Assembly: GCF_900143285.1 (NCBI RefSeq)
Contig: NZ_FRDN01000011.1
Location: 124,001-188,000, forward strand
Reading direction: 5' to 3'
Source of the DNA: Desulfitobacterium chlororespirans DSM 11544
GTDB taxonomy: Bacteria; Bacillota; Desulfitobacteriia; Desulfitobacteriales; Desulfitobacteriaceae
Length of the DNA: 64,000 nt
Numbering within the stretch: the first letter of the stretch is position 1; the number at the start of each line of letters is the position of its first letter. Below are positions 16,492 through 24,945 of this stretch, in pieces. The notes beneath the pieces were generated by a model. It was not told where the DNA came from and searched no databases. It saw only the letters and a program-made list of their open reading frames with translations. The position numbers and the translations under genes were made by a program.

Positions 16492-17826
16492 GTGCAACGA
16501 AGTGAACTGGATCGTCATCTGCTGGAATTTATTGGCCTTCTGCGTGAAGGGGGCATCTCGGTCAACCTCACTGAGTTTCAGGATGCGCTGCAGGGGTTAA
16601 CCCTCATCGGCATGGAAGATAAGTCCCGGGTGGAAGGGATTTTGCAGAGTACTTTGGTAAAATCCGTGAATCAGCTTCCCTGGTTCCAAGAGGTCTTTCG
16701 TGTGTTCTTTGCCCCGCCTGAAGCTAAGTCCGCCTGGCAAAAGGAAGCTCAGGAGAAAGCGGAGAGCTGGAAAAAAGGAGTGGCCCAGAGCCGGGAGGAA
16801 TTGCGTTTTCAGGGCGAAGAGCTGAAGTTCTCCGATGAACAGCTGGCAACGTACATGAACCTTCCGGAAGCGGAAAAAGAGCGGTTGAAGCAGTTTCTTG
16901 AACGGTCAGAAGAGGGGACGAGAAATGGGATGCAGCTGGATCACTCTTTCCAACCCATGGTGGAAAAAATGCTTCATGGCTCCCTGGAATACTGGAAGCG
17001 CAAGCTGGGAGAAGATTTTCCAATTACACCTCCGGGGCAGGAAGGGTTATTGAACGAAGCCCAGCGGGCTATGCGCCAAAAGGAAATGCATTATCTGACC
17101 AAGGATTTGAAAGATATACCCCCGGAGGAATGGCCTGAGGTCAGTAAATTAATCCGCCGCTTATCCCGCAGGCTTGCTTCTCAGGTCTCCCGCAGACTGG
17201 GTCAGGGAAAACGGGGAAGCCTGGATATGCGGCGCACCGTCCGGGAAAATCTGCGTTATGGAGGAGTCTTATTAAAGCAAACCTATCGTAAACGGCGCAA
17301 GGGTAAGCCCAAATTTGTGCTTGTCTGCGATATGTCGGGCTCCATGTTGAAATATACGGAGTTTATCCTGCAATTTATCTATGGTTTAACCAGCTTGGTT
17401 TCCGGAATCGAGACCTATGTCTTTGCCAGCCATTTGGTTAATATTACCTCTAAGCTGAGAGGCGCTCAAACTTTTCAGGGGATGCTCAACACTTCGATGA
17501 CGGATTTAGTGGGGGAATTTGGCGGGGGTACCAATCTTGCCGTGTCTCTGGAGGAACTCCATGAGCATTATGGTAGTTCCCTCAGCCGCCGGACGGTGCT
17601 CTTCATCCTCAGTGATGCGCAAACTCTTGAAGGGGAAAAGGCCGCCGTCTATTTAAAGAAGACCCGCGGCAAAGTCAGGGAGATCATCTGGTTGAACACC
17701 TTACCTGAGAAACGCTGGAAAGATGTCAGAGCCATCGAGCTTTTTCAACCTTATTGCCAAATGTTTGAATGCAACACCTTAGGGCATTTGCAGGATATCC
17801 TGAAGAAATCAACCGGGTTTGTTTAA
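16492..17826 (+). CDS. VWA-domain protein, CoxE-like partner of MoxR
   Basis: The 444-residue product has a charged, helical N-terminal half and a C-terminal von Willebrand A domain. The MIDAS metal site is VCDMSGSM (near residue 281), with the later motif elements GGGTNLA (near 344) and FILSDAQT. This is the CoxE-like layout found next to MoxR ATPases, for example in carbon monoxide dehydrogenase maturation. No cox structural genes are in view, so the client is unknown. Start is GTG 16492; the moxR stop is 15 bases before. Confidence 0.85.
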   Translation: MQRSELDRHLLEFIGLLREGGISVNLTEFQDALQGLTLIGMEDKSRVEGILQSTLVKSVNQLPWFQEVFRVFFAPPEAKSAWQKEAQEKAESWKKGVAQSREELRFQGEELKFSDEQLATYMNLPEAEKERLKQFLERSEEGTRNGMQLDHSFQPMVEKMLHGSLEYWKRKLGEDFPITPPGQEGLLNEAQRAMRQKEMHYLTKDLKDIPPEEWPEVSKLIRRLSRRLASQVSRRLGQGKRGSLDMRRTVRENLRYGGVLLKQTYRKRRKGKPKFVLVCDMSGSMLKYTEFILQFIYGLTSLVSGIETYVFASHLVNITSKLRGAQTFQGMLNTSMTDLVGEFGGGTNLAVSLEELHEHYGSSLSRRTVLFILSDAQTLEGEKAAVYLKKTRGKVREIIWLNTLPEKRWKDVRAIELFQPYCQMFECNTLGHLQDILKKSTGFV

Positions 17827-17900
17827 ACCCTGGATTTGTGAGGCATACTATAGGTGTAAACACATCGTTCATAAGCTCACAAACTAGGAGGTTAGTCAGG

Positions 17901-18056
17901 GTGTTAGAAAAATGTCGTTCCTGCGGATTTGAACATGAAGATTTGGACAGAGTGCTTTTTCGGAGAAATCATGTCAGCAATCGGATGCTGCCCTATTGCG
18001 CCCAGTGCATGAGGAGACTGTATCAGGTTCCTTACCGGCCGGATCGGGATCTTTAA
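17901..18056 (+). CDS. Small zinc-ribbon-like protein
   Basis: A 51-residue product with two CxxC pairs, CRSCGF near the N-terminus and YCAQCM near residue 34, spaced as in a zinc ribbon. The chosen start is GTG 17901, with AGGAGG 13 bases upstream; a longer frame reaching back to 17769 would overlap the VWA gene and lacks a ribosome site. The upstream CATACTATA at 17844-17852 resembles the -10 of late sporulation promoters, though no good -35 accompanies it. Function unknown. Confidence 0.6.
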   Translation: MLEKCRSCGFEHEDLDRVLFRRNHVSNRMLPYCAQCMRRLYQVPYRPDRDL

Positions 18057-18127
18057 GGTTCTGATTGTTTGGGAAATTAAGAAAAGAATAAGTTCTATTA
18101 GTGCTGGACAAAATATTGGATTACATA

Positions 18128-18157
18128 TTGCCTAACTTTCTTTCTTTATGTTATAGT
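18128..18157 (+). promoter_or_regulatory. Probable promoter of the ferredoxin gene
   Basis: TTGCCT (18128-18133), an 18-base spacer and TATAGT (18152-18157) lie 36 bases before the ferredoxin start codon. Confidence 0.5.
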
Positions 18158-18159
18158 GA

Positions 18160-18363
<204 letters not shown>

Positions 18364-18374
18364 TTCATGTTCTT

Positions 18375-18402
18375 AAAAAGGGAGTCTTTTGACTCCCTTT
18401 TT
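18375..18402 (+). terminator. Terminator after ferredoxin
   Basis: AAAAAGGGAGTC pairs perfectly with GACTCCCTTTTT around TTTT. Its A/T flanks would let it work in both directions. Confidence 0.9.
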
Positions 18403-18440
18403 AATTTATTCAGCCGAGCTGATGATAAAAAGTGGTTCAC

Positions 18441-18456
18441 TAGGACTAAAGTCCTA
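18441..18456. promoter_or_regulatory. Palindrome TAGGACT-AA-AGTCCTA upstream of perR
   Basis: A perfect 7-2-7 inverted repeat 28 bases before the perR -35 box. Its core GGACTAAAGTCC looks like the box bound by DosR/NarL-type regulators. The regulator here is unknown. Confidence 0.45.
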
Positions 18457-18483
18457 ATTTTAAAGAAATATTGTTTTTTTATC

Positions 18484-18530
18484 TTGACAATTTATATATT
18501 TTTCATTAAACTAAAAATAATAATTATTTT
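18484..18530 (+). promoter_or_regulatory. perR promoter with PerR/Fur-type box
   Basis: TTGACA (18484-18489) and TAAACT (18507-18512) are 17 bases apart. Directly after the -10 comes AAAATAAT-A-ATTATTTT (18514-18530), a perfect 8-1-8 inverted repeat that fits the 7-1-7 form of PerR and Fur boxes. It covers the transcription start region, as expected for negative autoregulation. Confidence 0.7.
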
Positions 18531-18551
18531 AAAATGCAAGGAGATGAGTTC

Positions 18552-18986
18552 ATGACTGCCATCGAAATTCTTAAGCAGCTTAAGGACAAAGGGGTACGAT
18601 TTACTCCCCAGCGTCAGGCTATTTTAGAGTTTCTTTTAGGTACGGATACTCATCCGACAGCTGAGGAAATCTATCATCATGTCAAGGCGAAGTTTCCCGG
18701 TGTGAGCTTGGGAACGATATACAATACCTTAAACATGTTGAAAGAACATGGACATATCTTGGAGCTTTCCTATGGAGATATGTCAAGCCGTTTTGATGGG
18801 AATCCTAGCAATCACTACCATGTGGCATGCACTGAATGTGGGAAAATCGTCGACTTCCATCGTCCTCTGCTGGAATTGGAGAGAGAAGTGGGTTCCCATA
18901 CAGGCTTCCAAGTCCATGGACATCGTCTTGAGTTCTATGGGGTCTGTCCCCAATGTGCAGCACGGGATATAAAAAAGATGAATTAA
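18552..18986 (+). CDS. perR: Fur-family peroxide-stress repressor, PerR-like
   Basis: A 144-residue Fur-family regulator. The winged helix is followed by SSRFDGNPSNHYHVACTECGKIVDFH, whose D, HYH and D positions match the metal-sensing site of PerR, and two CxxC pairs (CTECG and CPQC) hold structural zinc. PerR senses hydrogen peroxide by metal-catalysed oxidation and represses peroxide-defence genes. ATG 18552 has AAGGAG eight bases upstream and is preferred over ATG 18534. A PerR-type box overlaps its own promoter. Fur or Zur are less likely from the residues. Confidence 0.8.
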   Translation: MTAIEILKQLKDKGVRFTPQRQAILEFLLGTDTHPTAEEIYHHVKAKFPGVSLGTIYNTLNMLKEHGHILELSYGDMSSRFDGNPSNHYHVACTECGKIVDFHRPLLELEREVGSHTGFQVHGHRLEFYGVCPQCAARDIKKMN

Positions 18987-19003
18987 ACGATAGTCGATTG
19001 ATT

Positions 19004-19032
19004 AAAGTCTGGTCATGGATCGGGCTTTTTTT
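19004..19032 (+). terminator. Terminator after perR
   Basis: AAAGTCTGGT and GATCGGGCTTT pair throughout if G-U pairs are allowed, followed by seven T. Confidence 0.6.
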
Positions 19033-19058
19033 ATTGTGTGGATTATTCTCATCGAAGG

Positions 19059-19073
19059 ATTCCTTGAAGGAAT
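19059..19073. promoter_or_regulatory. 7-1-7 inverted repeat before the GH2-like gene
   Basis: ATTCCTT-G-AAGGAAT, 55 bases upstream of ATG 19128. It may be an operator; no matching regulator can be named. Confidence 0.35.
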
Positions 19074-19127
19074 TTAACGGATCGTCTAGAAATTAAGAAC
19101 GAACAAAAAGAAAGGTTCACACCGATT

Positions 19128-21251
19128 ATGTTTAATAAACGTCTTTACTTATTGGTTTTGACTTTTGCTATAGCTCTGGGACTGTTGATTTGGAATTGGA
19201 ATTCTACACCCGGAGTGTTCCTGAAAACCTCCTCTTTTTTAGCCAGTGTTGACCGCTGGGAAATGGACCTGGGAGGGCAGTGGAAAATTTACCCTTCTTT
19301 GCGTCAAGCCTGGATTACGGAAACGGAACAGGAAGGAAAAGGGATTGACTCGCCGATCACAGGCGGGGAGTATGGCTATCTTCCTTCAAGCAAGGAATTT
19401 CAAGTGGCGCTGAAAACCTTTAAAATTCCGGCTGAATGGAATGCCCGCAGCATTATGCTCCAGATCAATGGAGTTTATGGCCATTGTGATCTTTATCTTA
19501 ACGGGATGGAAAGTGCCCATCGCATTGGCAGTATAGTCGGCGAGGGGGGGAGCGAGCGTATCCAGATTCCTGTCACAGCCTTAAACCATGGTCAGGATAA
19601 TTTGCTGCTGCTGGAGCTTTCCGCACCGTCTGCTCAGAAAGCCACCTTTCTAGGCTCGGGCTATCCGGATAAAGGCAGGATTACCGGGCGCATAGCTTTA
19701 CAAGCAGTTATGGAGACCAGTCTTGAAAACCCGCGCACTCAGGTGACATGGGAAGATGCTATGGCCCGGGTTCAAGTTGATTTTCAGCTGAGTCATCATG
19801 GGTTTTCCGAATATGGACCATGGACTGTTCAGGGGATAATTTCTGATGGCTCGGCAGAGATTGCTCAAGCTGTAACTCAAGTTCATTCCGATGAAAGCCC
19901 TGTGCAGAATGTGAGCTTGGCTTTTCAGATTCCTGATGGACATCTTTGGAGTCCGGAAGATCCTTATCTCTATCAAGTGTATTTGACTGTAAGCAACTCG
20001 CGGGGTGATCGTGACGATATTGCCTTTGCGCTGGGGCTTACATCTTTGGCATATCAGGATGGGCTGTTTCTTTTGAATGGGAAGGAATTGCCCATTAAAG
20101 GGCTGGCCCTGTCACCGGAAAAAGAGGCTGAACTGAGAAATCAAGGCGATATTGAAGCTTGGCTTAAGGAGTGCAAGGAGCAAGGTTATAATCTTATCTA
20201 CTTTCTCGGCCAGCAGCCGGATGAGTATTGGCTGCTGGAAGCAGATCGAGCGGGGATAGGGCTGTGGATAGAGCTGCCAGGCAGTGCCATGGTTCCGGCG
20301 CAACGTCTTCCCGAGCCCAGGGCGTGGGGGGAATGGGCGAAAACAGCCAGTCTTCACCCCTCGGTATGGGCTTATACTTCCGGAATCGGTTTGGAGTACA
20401 ACTCCCAGCCCCTGGTAAAAGCCTATGAGCAGGAAGTCAGCTCTGTAACGGCGCCAATCCCCACTTTCAACTTAAATCTGACCGATGAAGAATCAAGGGT
20501 CGGATCTTGGGGAGAAATTCAGCAACCTCAAGAGACTCAGGGAAGCCGAGGGGGATTATGGCCTGCAGAAAAGTGGGTCAGTGTGATCTGGGCGGTTCTC
20601 TTGGTCATCGTAGCCTGGTCAAACCTGGCGGCAGTGAACTGGCGCTACAAAGAGCTCCAGAATAAGAAGCCTAAACGTGCCTTGCGCATGGCGTGGTTCT
20701 GGCAGGGCTTGGCTATGATTACCCGGCAAATGACCCTGGCCGGTATACTGACGGCCCTTCTTTTTAACACCGAGGTTCCCTGGGCGCAGTGGGTTCCCAA
20801 TCAATGGCCGTTATGGGAAGGAATAAGGATGCAATCCCCCTGGTTGATATGGGTGATTTTGGGCAGTTTGTTTTCTTTATTGCGTTTGCTGCAAGTGGGC
20901 GTGGTGGCACCGCACCTGCCTGGGGCTCCTGATACCATAGGTCTGGCGGCTTGGCTGGAAAGAAGGTACTTCTGGAATTGGACGGTCGGTGTGTTATGGG
21001 CCCTGCAAGCCTGGGGGATACCCCGCTCAGTACCTTTCTTGGTCTATATGGGCTTTAACTTTCTTTTCCTCCCTCTCAAGGTTCGGGATGTCCATCGTAT
21101 TGGCGGTGGTTATGCCGCTTTTCTGTGGGTGCCGGGTATCATTCTCCTGATAGGGGCGGTGGTGGCTGCTTTCCGATGGGAAGACATCTTTTATGCCGTC
21201 CATATGGTTCAGCAGTCCAATTGGCTGAGGCTGATCCTGTTTGATGGCTGA
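19128..21251 (+). CDS. Membrane protein with glycoside-hydrolase-2-like ectodomain
   Basis: A 707-residue protein of unusual build. Residues 5-25 form an N-terminal membrane anchor. The next 450 residues look like a degenerate GH2 enzyme: a jelly-roll sugar-binding part (QINGVYGHCDLYLNG), an Ig-like part with LWSPEDPYLYQVYL, typical of beta-galactosidase/glucuronidase families, and a reduced barrel starting at LLNGKELPIKGLAL. I do not see the expected NE acid/base motif, so activity is doubtful. The C-terminal 210 residues hold about five hydrophobic segments. Possibly a membrane-bound polysaccharide-sensing or -binding protein. It stands alone. Confidence 0.6.
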   Translation: MFNKRLYLLVLTFAIALGLLIWNWNSTPGVFLKTSSFLASVDRWEMDLGGQWKIYPSLRQAWITETEQEGKGIDSPITGGEYGYLPSSKEFQVALKTFKIPAEWNARSIMLQINGVYGHCDLYLNGMESAHRIGSIVGEGGSERIQIPVTALNHGQDNLLLLELSAPSAQKATFLGSGYPDKGRITGRIALQAVMETSLENPRTQVTWEDAMARVQVDFQLSHHGFSEYGPWTVQGIISDGSAEIAQAVTQVHSDESPVQNVSLAFQIPDGHLWSPEDPYLYQVYLTVSNSRGDRDDIAFALGLTSLAYQDGLFLLNGKELPIKGLALSPEKEAELRNQGDIEAWLKECKEQGYNLIYFLGQQPDEYWLLEADRAGIGLWIELPGSAMVPAQRLPEPRAWGEWAKTASLHPSVWAYTSGIGLEYNSQPLVKAYEQEVSSVTAPIPTFNLNLTDEESRVGSWGEIQQPQETQGSRGGLWPAEKWVSVIWAVLLVIVAWSNLAAVNWRYKELQNKKPKRALRMAWFWQGLAMITRQMTLAGILTALLFNTEVPWAQWVPNQWPLWEGIRMQSPWLIWVILGSLFSLLRLLQVGVVAPHLPGAPDTIGLAAWLERRYFWNWTVGVLWALQAWGIPRSVPFLVYMGFNFLFLPLKVRDVHRIGGGYAAFLWVPGIILLIGAVVAAFRWEDIFYAVHMVQQSNWLRLILFDG

Positions 21252-21269
21252 AACGAGCTGAAAGCTGAG

Positions 21270-21430
21270 TCTCCAGGATTTTGATTTACAGCGGTCGGGT
21301 CAATGAGGCTTTCTTAACTTAGCGGAGCCACCGGTTCGCATGCAGAAAGCAGCGGGGTTTGGCGCAGCTGTTAAGAAAGCGAGTTGACCAGCTCCGGAGC
21401 TATGGAGTGACCGTTGTGCGCAAAGCTACG
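21270..21430 (-). repeat. Hybrid A/B foldback repeat
   Basis: On the minus strand it begins with a family B end (CGTAGCTTTGCGCACAA) and finishes with a family A end (TTTACAGCGG-side, AAAATCCTGGAGA). The centre has the family B arms GCTTTCTTAAC / GTTAAGAAAGC, extended by GGTCAA / TTGACC. It shows that ends of the two families can combine. The rest of the gap to 21513 shows no gene. Confidence 0.65.
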
Positions 21431-21513
21431 CAACCCGAGCAAACGCTTTTTCCTCCGTTGACGCCTCGCAGCACGAATGAAGACACGAATAAAGGCACTA
21501 AGACACCAAAAAG

Positions 21514-21542
21514 TTGAACAAGTAAGCAAAATAAGTTATAAT
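21514..21542 (+). promoter_or_regulatory. Promoter of the DUF1858 gene
   Basis: TTGAAC (21514-21519), a 17-base spacer and a perfect TATAAT (21537-21542) precede the gene by 52 bases. Confidence 0.65.
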
Positions 21543-21594
21543 AAATCCGACCATTTTAGTGAGAATTGTAAGAGGGAGTTAGGAGGTTTTGGCT

Positions 21595-21792
21595 TTGATC
21601 ACTAAGGACATGACAGTAGGTCAGGTTTTACGCAGCTATCCTCAGACGGTGCAGACTTTTCTGGAATTAGGCATGCATTGTTTAGGATGCCCTTCATCCA
21701 CGATGGAAAGCATTGAAGGAGCAGCACTTACCCATGGCAAGAAACCGGATGAGTTGGTAGAGAAGCTGAACAAGGTGATTGCAGCGAATTAA
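21595..21792 (+). CDS. DUF1858 redox-disulfide domain protein
   Basis: A 65-residue protein of the DUF1858 family (hybrid-cluster-protein-associated disulfide domain). It begins ITKDMTVGQVLRSYPQTVQ, the typical opening, and has the CxxC-type pair in GMHCLGCPSS. The role is thought to be thiol/disulfide or nitrogen-oxide-related redox chemistry, but is not proven. The start is TTG 21595, eight bases after AGGAGG; an in-frame TTG at 21589 is too close to the ribosome site. It has its own promoter and terminator. Confidence 0.8.
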   Translation: MITKDMTVGQVLRSYPQTVQTFLELGMHCLGCPSSTMESIEGAALTHGKKPDELVEKLNKVIAAN

Positions 21793-21816
21793 ATAGATAT
21801 GTGTAGGTGGAAAAGG

Positions 21817-21853
21817 AGAACCTATTTTGTGTTGTGCAGAATAGGTTCTTTTT
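21817..21853 (+). terminator. Terminator after the DUF1858 gene
   Basis: AGAACCTATT and AATAGGTTCT pair perfectly, followed by TTTTT. The following 150 bases up to the MCP start hold no gene; no convincing promoter was found there. Confidence 0.85.
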
Positions 21854-22009
21854 GTAGGGAAGAAGGTAGATATGCTGGAGGGAGGGCTTTGAGATTATTC
21901 GGAAGTTTTAGTTAATTTAGAGGAATAAGCAAATTCAACGAGAATCATTTAGACAAAAGAATGAGTAAAGTCTGGGATAAAATCACCAGATTATGAGGGG
22001 GTATCTCAA

Positions 22010-23299
22010 ATGAGCCTTGTGATGAATGGCTCCGAGGATTTAAAACAGGTTAGCCTTTTCAAGTATATCGGGCAGACCCTGAAGGTGGTCATTCCTGCGG
22101 TTGTCGTGATAGCGGCGGTGATTCAATTTATTCTGAAATTACCTCAGTTTGAAATGTTGGTGGTTTGCGGGGGGTATCTGATAGCGGGTTTGGGGATTGC
22201 TGTAGCGGCCTCTTTTCGGAATTATAATCGTTTTTTAAAGCCTATTCAGCAGATGGAAATTGGGATATTGCAGGTGGCGAAGGGTGAGCTGAATACGCAA
22301 ATTCAGGTTACCAGTGCGGAAATGGCAGCAGTGACCCAGGCCTTTAATGCGATGACGAAAAGTTTTCGGGAGATTATTCATAAGATCAGAATCATGGCCA
22401 ATGAATGGGTTGAGTCCATTGATGAGCTTTCTGCAAACTCGGAGGAGATAGCGGCTAAGAATGAAGAAGTCAGCCAACATATAGCGGGAATGTCCAATGG
22501 GATGGCCCAGCAAACGACGGTTATCTCCCGGGCCATGGATTCCTTCAGGGCTCTGCAGGATACTATTCAGATTATTGCGGAGCGAGCCCATTCGGTGGCC
22601 CAGGAAGCAGGCATTTCTCAAGGAAATGCCGAAAAGGGATTGGATGGTCTGTCGGGAATTGTCCAGGCTATGCAGGATACCAATACCACGGTGGATGAGG
22701 CCTCCGAGCGTATCAAGAATTTAGATGAGCAATCTCAGCAAATTGTTTCGATTACGGCGACCATAGCTTCCATTGCGCGTCAGACCAATCTTTTGGCTCT
22801 TAACGCTGCCATCGAAGCAGCCAGGGCCGGCGAGCATGGCCGGGGTTTTGCGGTAGTAGCTGATGAGATTCGCAAGTTAGCGGAAGGGGTATCGATCTCT
22901 ACCGATGAGGTGGCCGAGATCACCAATGGTATTCAGGAAACCATCACAGCCACGGTGGACGCCATGAAAGTGGCCGATTCGAAAGTGGAGAATTCTTTAC
23001 AACAGACTTTGGCGGCCCGGCAGGCTTTGGAGATTATTGTGAAGTCCACCAAACAAGTGTCCAGTGATATTTCGGAAATTGCCGCTTCCGGCGAGCAAAT
23101 CTTAACTCATATGGAAGGGGTCACCAATCAATCCCGGCAAGTAGAATATATCGCAGCGGAAGCCGAAGTGTCCACAAGGGAGATCGAGCAGGCTTCGGCT
23201 GAGGTTGCGGCAAGTATGCAGAATATTGCCGGGGCTGCGCAAAGTTTGGTAAGTATGGCTATCGAACTTAGAGAGCAGGTCGCGGGTTTTAAGGTATAG
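22010..23299 (+). CDS. Methyl-accepting chemotaxis protein without a large outer sensor
   Basis: A 429-residue MCP. Two hydrophobic segments (about residues 24-44 and 48-68) are separated by only a few residues, so there is no extracytoplasmic sensing domain. A HAMP region follows, then a long coiled coil with the signalling hairpin tip [38 protein letters not shown] (near 255-295). It should pass signals to CheA/CheW from the membrane or cytoplasm. No che genes are nearby. It precedes lpdA by 13 bases and may be co-transcribed, which would be an odd pairing. Confidence 0.9.
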   Translation: MSLVMNGSEDLKQVSLFKYIGQTLKVVIPAVVVIAAVIQFILKLPQFEMLVVCGGYLIAGLGIAVAASFRNYNRFLKPIQQMEIGILQVAKGELNTQIQVTSAEMAAVTQAFNAMTKSFREIIHKIRIMANEWVESIDELSANSEEIAAKNEEVSQHIAGMSNGMAQQTTVISRAMDSFRALQDTIQIIAERAHSVAQEAGISQGNAEKGLDGLSGIVQAMQDTNTTVDEASERIKNLDEQSQQIVSITATIASIARQTNLLALNAAIEAARAGEHGRGFAVVADEIRKLAEGVSISTDEVAEITNGIQETITATVDAMKVADSKVENSLQQTLAARQALEIIVKSTKQVSSDISEIAASGEQILTHMEGVTNQSRQVEYIAAEAEVSTREIEQASAEVAASMQNIAGAAQSLVSMAIELREQVAGFKV

Positions 23300-23312
23300 G
23301 GAGGAAGAACTA

Positions 23313-24698
23313 ATGGAACAGTATCAGGTTGGCATCTTAGGCGGAGGTCCCGGGGGCTATATCTGCGCCTTACGCGCTGCCCAGCTTGGCTTATCCGTCG
23401 TTTTGGTTGAGAAAGAGCGTTTGGGGGGGACCTGTCTGAACAAAGGATGCATCCCCACCAAGACCTTGGTCAAAAGTGCGGAGTTATGGCGGGAAATAAA
23501 GCATGCCGAAGAATTCGGCATTCAGCTTGGGGGCGCGTTGCTCCATTACCCTCAAATTGCGGCAAGGAAGAAGGAAGTGGTCAATACCTTAGTGAGCGGC
23601 ATTGAGCAGCTTATGAAGGCGAAAAAGATTACTGTGCTGAAAGGGTGGGGAGAGGTAAAAGAGGCCAATCGCATTGAAGTCACGACCGAAACGGGCAAGG
23701 TTGAGCTTCATGTAGAGAATTTGGTTTTGGCCACGGGATCGGTCCCGACCAAGATTCCCGTACCCGGTGTGGACCTCCCGGGAGTGGTGACCAGCGAAGA
23801 GCTTCTCGAACAGGAAACCCTTCCCGATAGCCTGGTGGTCATCGGCGGTGGCGTGATCGGTTTGGAGTTTGCGTCCATTTACCACGAATTTGGCGTCAAG
23901 GTCAGCGTGGTGGAAATGCTTCCGTCTCTTCTTCCCAATATCGATGAAGAGATACCCAAACGCTTAGCTCCTTTACTGAAAAGAAGCGGGCTGGAGATTC
24001 TGACGAAGGCTTCGGTAAGAGAAATCAAGCCTAAGGAAGAGGGTTTGGTGGTTATCGTTGAGGATGGGAAGGGATTAAAGGAGTTACCGGCCCAACAGGT
24101 GCTTTTGGCTACGGGCAGAAGACCGAGTCTCAGTGGCATCCATGGGGATGTTTTAGGACTTGAGCTGGACCGGGGAGCTATCAAAGTCAACTCCCAGATG
24201 CAAACCTCAGTCCCTAAGGTGTATGCGCTTGGGGATGTAGTGGGTGGGGCGATGCTTGCCCATGTGGCCTCCATGCAGGGGATGGTGGCGGCTGAGCATA
24301 TGGCGGGGCAGCAGGTTAGTATGGAGGGAAGGGCGATACCCAGTGCCATCTTTACCTACCCGGAGATTGCCGCTGTCGGTGAGACTGAGCAGGCTTTAAA
24401 GGCCTCAGGTAAAAACTATAAGGTCAGTAAGTTCCCTTTCAGCGCCAATGGCAAAGCCTTAGCCTTAGGGGAAATCATGGGATTAGTGAAGCTGTTGGCT
24501 GATGAAGAGGGAGTTGTAATAGGCGCCAGTATCATGGGACCTCAGGCCAGCAGCCTGATTCAGGAATGTGTGCTGGCCGTGGAGAAAAAGATAAAGGCTG
24601 AGGAGCTGGCTAAGATCATTCACGCTCATCCTACTTTGCCGGAGGCCATTATGGAGGCTGCTCATGGGATCTTGGCAAAGCCTCTGCATCTGGCCTAG
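23313..24698 (+). CDS. lpdA: Dihydrolipoyl dehydrogenase
   Basis: A 461-residue flavoprotein that reoxidises dihydrolipoyl groups of glycine-cleavage H protein or 2-oxoacid dehydrogenases with NAD. The FAD-binding GGGPGG (10-15), redox-active cysteines 41 and 46 in GGTCLNKGCIPTK, the NAD-binding VVIGGGVIGLEFAS, a second FAD motif VYALGDVVGG, and the C-terminal catalytic HAHPTLPEA are all present. No 2-oxoacid dehydrogenase genes are near, so in this window its best partner is the glycine cleavage system encoded at 61.4-64 kb. Confidence 0.93.
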   Translation: MEQYQVGILGGGPGGYICALRAAQLGLSVVLVEKERLGGTCLNKGCIPTKTLVKSAELWREIKHAEEFGIQLGGALLHYPQIAARKKEVVNTLVSGIEQLMKAKKITVLKGWGEVKEANRIEVTTETGKVELHVENLVLATGSVPTKIPVPGVDLPGVVTSEELLEQETLPDSLVVIGGGVIGLEFASIYHEFGVKVSVVEMLPSLLPNIDEEIPKRLAPLLKRSGLEILTKASVREIKPKEEGLVVIVEDGKGLKELPAQQVLLATGRRPSLSGIHGDVLGLELDRGAIKVNSQMQTSVPKVYALGDVVGGAMLAHVASMQGMVAAEHMAGQQVSMEGRAIPSAIFTYPEIAAVGETEQALKASGKNYKVSKFPFSANGKALALGEIMGLVKLLADEEGVVIGASIMGPQASSLIQECVLAVEKKIKAEELAKIIHAHPTLPEAIMEAAHGILAKPLHLA

Positions 24699-24712
24699 GG
24701 TAGTAGCGAGCG

Positions 24713-24769
24713 AGGAGCATAGGGTGTGGGATTTTGCCCCGCACATAACTATGCTCCTTTTAATTTTTT
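24713..24769 (+). terminator. Terminator after lpdA
   Basis: GGAGCATA pairs with TATGCTCC; an inner stem GTGTGGG/CCCCGCAC supports it. TTTTAATTTTTT follows. Confidence 0.8.
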
Positions 24770-24815
24770 ATTTTAGGCAATTTAATCTTCAGGTAGGTTA
24801 AGTCGTCATAAGAAA

Positions 24816-24859
24816 ATATCCGAACGAAAGAAAAAAACTGTAGACTAATGTTCGGAAGT
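24816..24859 (+). promoter_or_regulatory. Inverted pair of PurR boxes before the purine permease
   Basis: CCGAAC (24820-24825) and its inverted partner GTTCGG (24850-24855) sit in A/T-rich surroundings. They fit the Firmicute PurBox pattern AWWWCCGAACWWT, used as an inverted pair with a spacing of about 16-17 bases between boxes (about 18 here). The right box overlaps the spacer of the predicted promoter, so binding would repress transcription. The neighbouring purine permease supports this. Confidence 0.6.
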
Positions 24860-24869
24860 AAAGTATAAT
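24841..24869 (+). promoter_or_regulatory. Promoter of the purine permease gene
   Basis: TAGACT (24841-24846), 17 bases, and perfect TATAAT (24864-24869). Confidence 0.55.
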
Positions 24870-24945
24870 ACATTCATTAAATGCCATTGCAAGTCTGTTT
24901 ATGACGAATAATGGCAAAGATAACAATAAAACAGGAGGAATCAGA

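Noticed and set aside
17844-17852. Late sporulation promoter (CATACTATA) before the zinc-ribbon gene
   Set aside because: The -10 fits sigma-G or sigma-K patterns, but no acceptable -35 lies at the right distance.
24770-24945. Purine riboswitch before the permease gene
   Set aside because: No conserved three-way-junction aptamer sequence was found; the CCGAAC pair explains regulation better.
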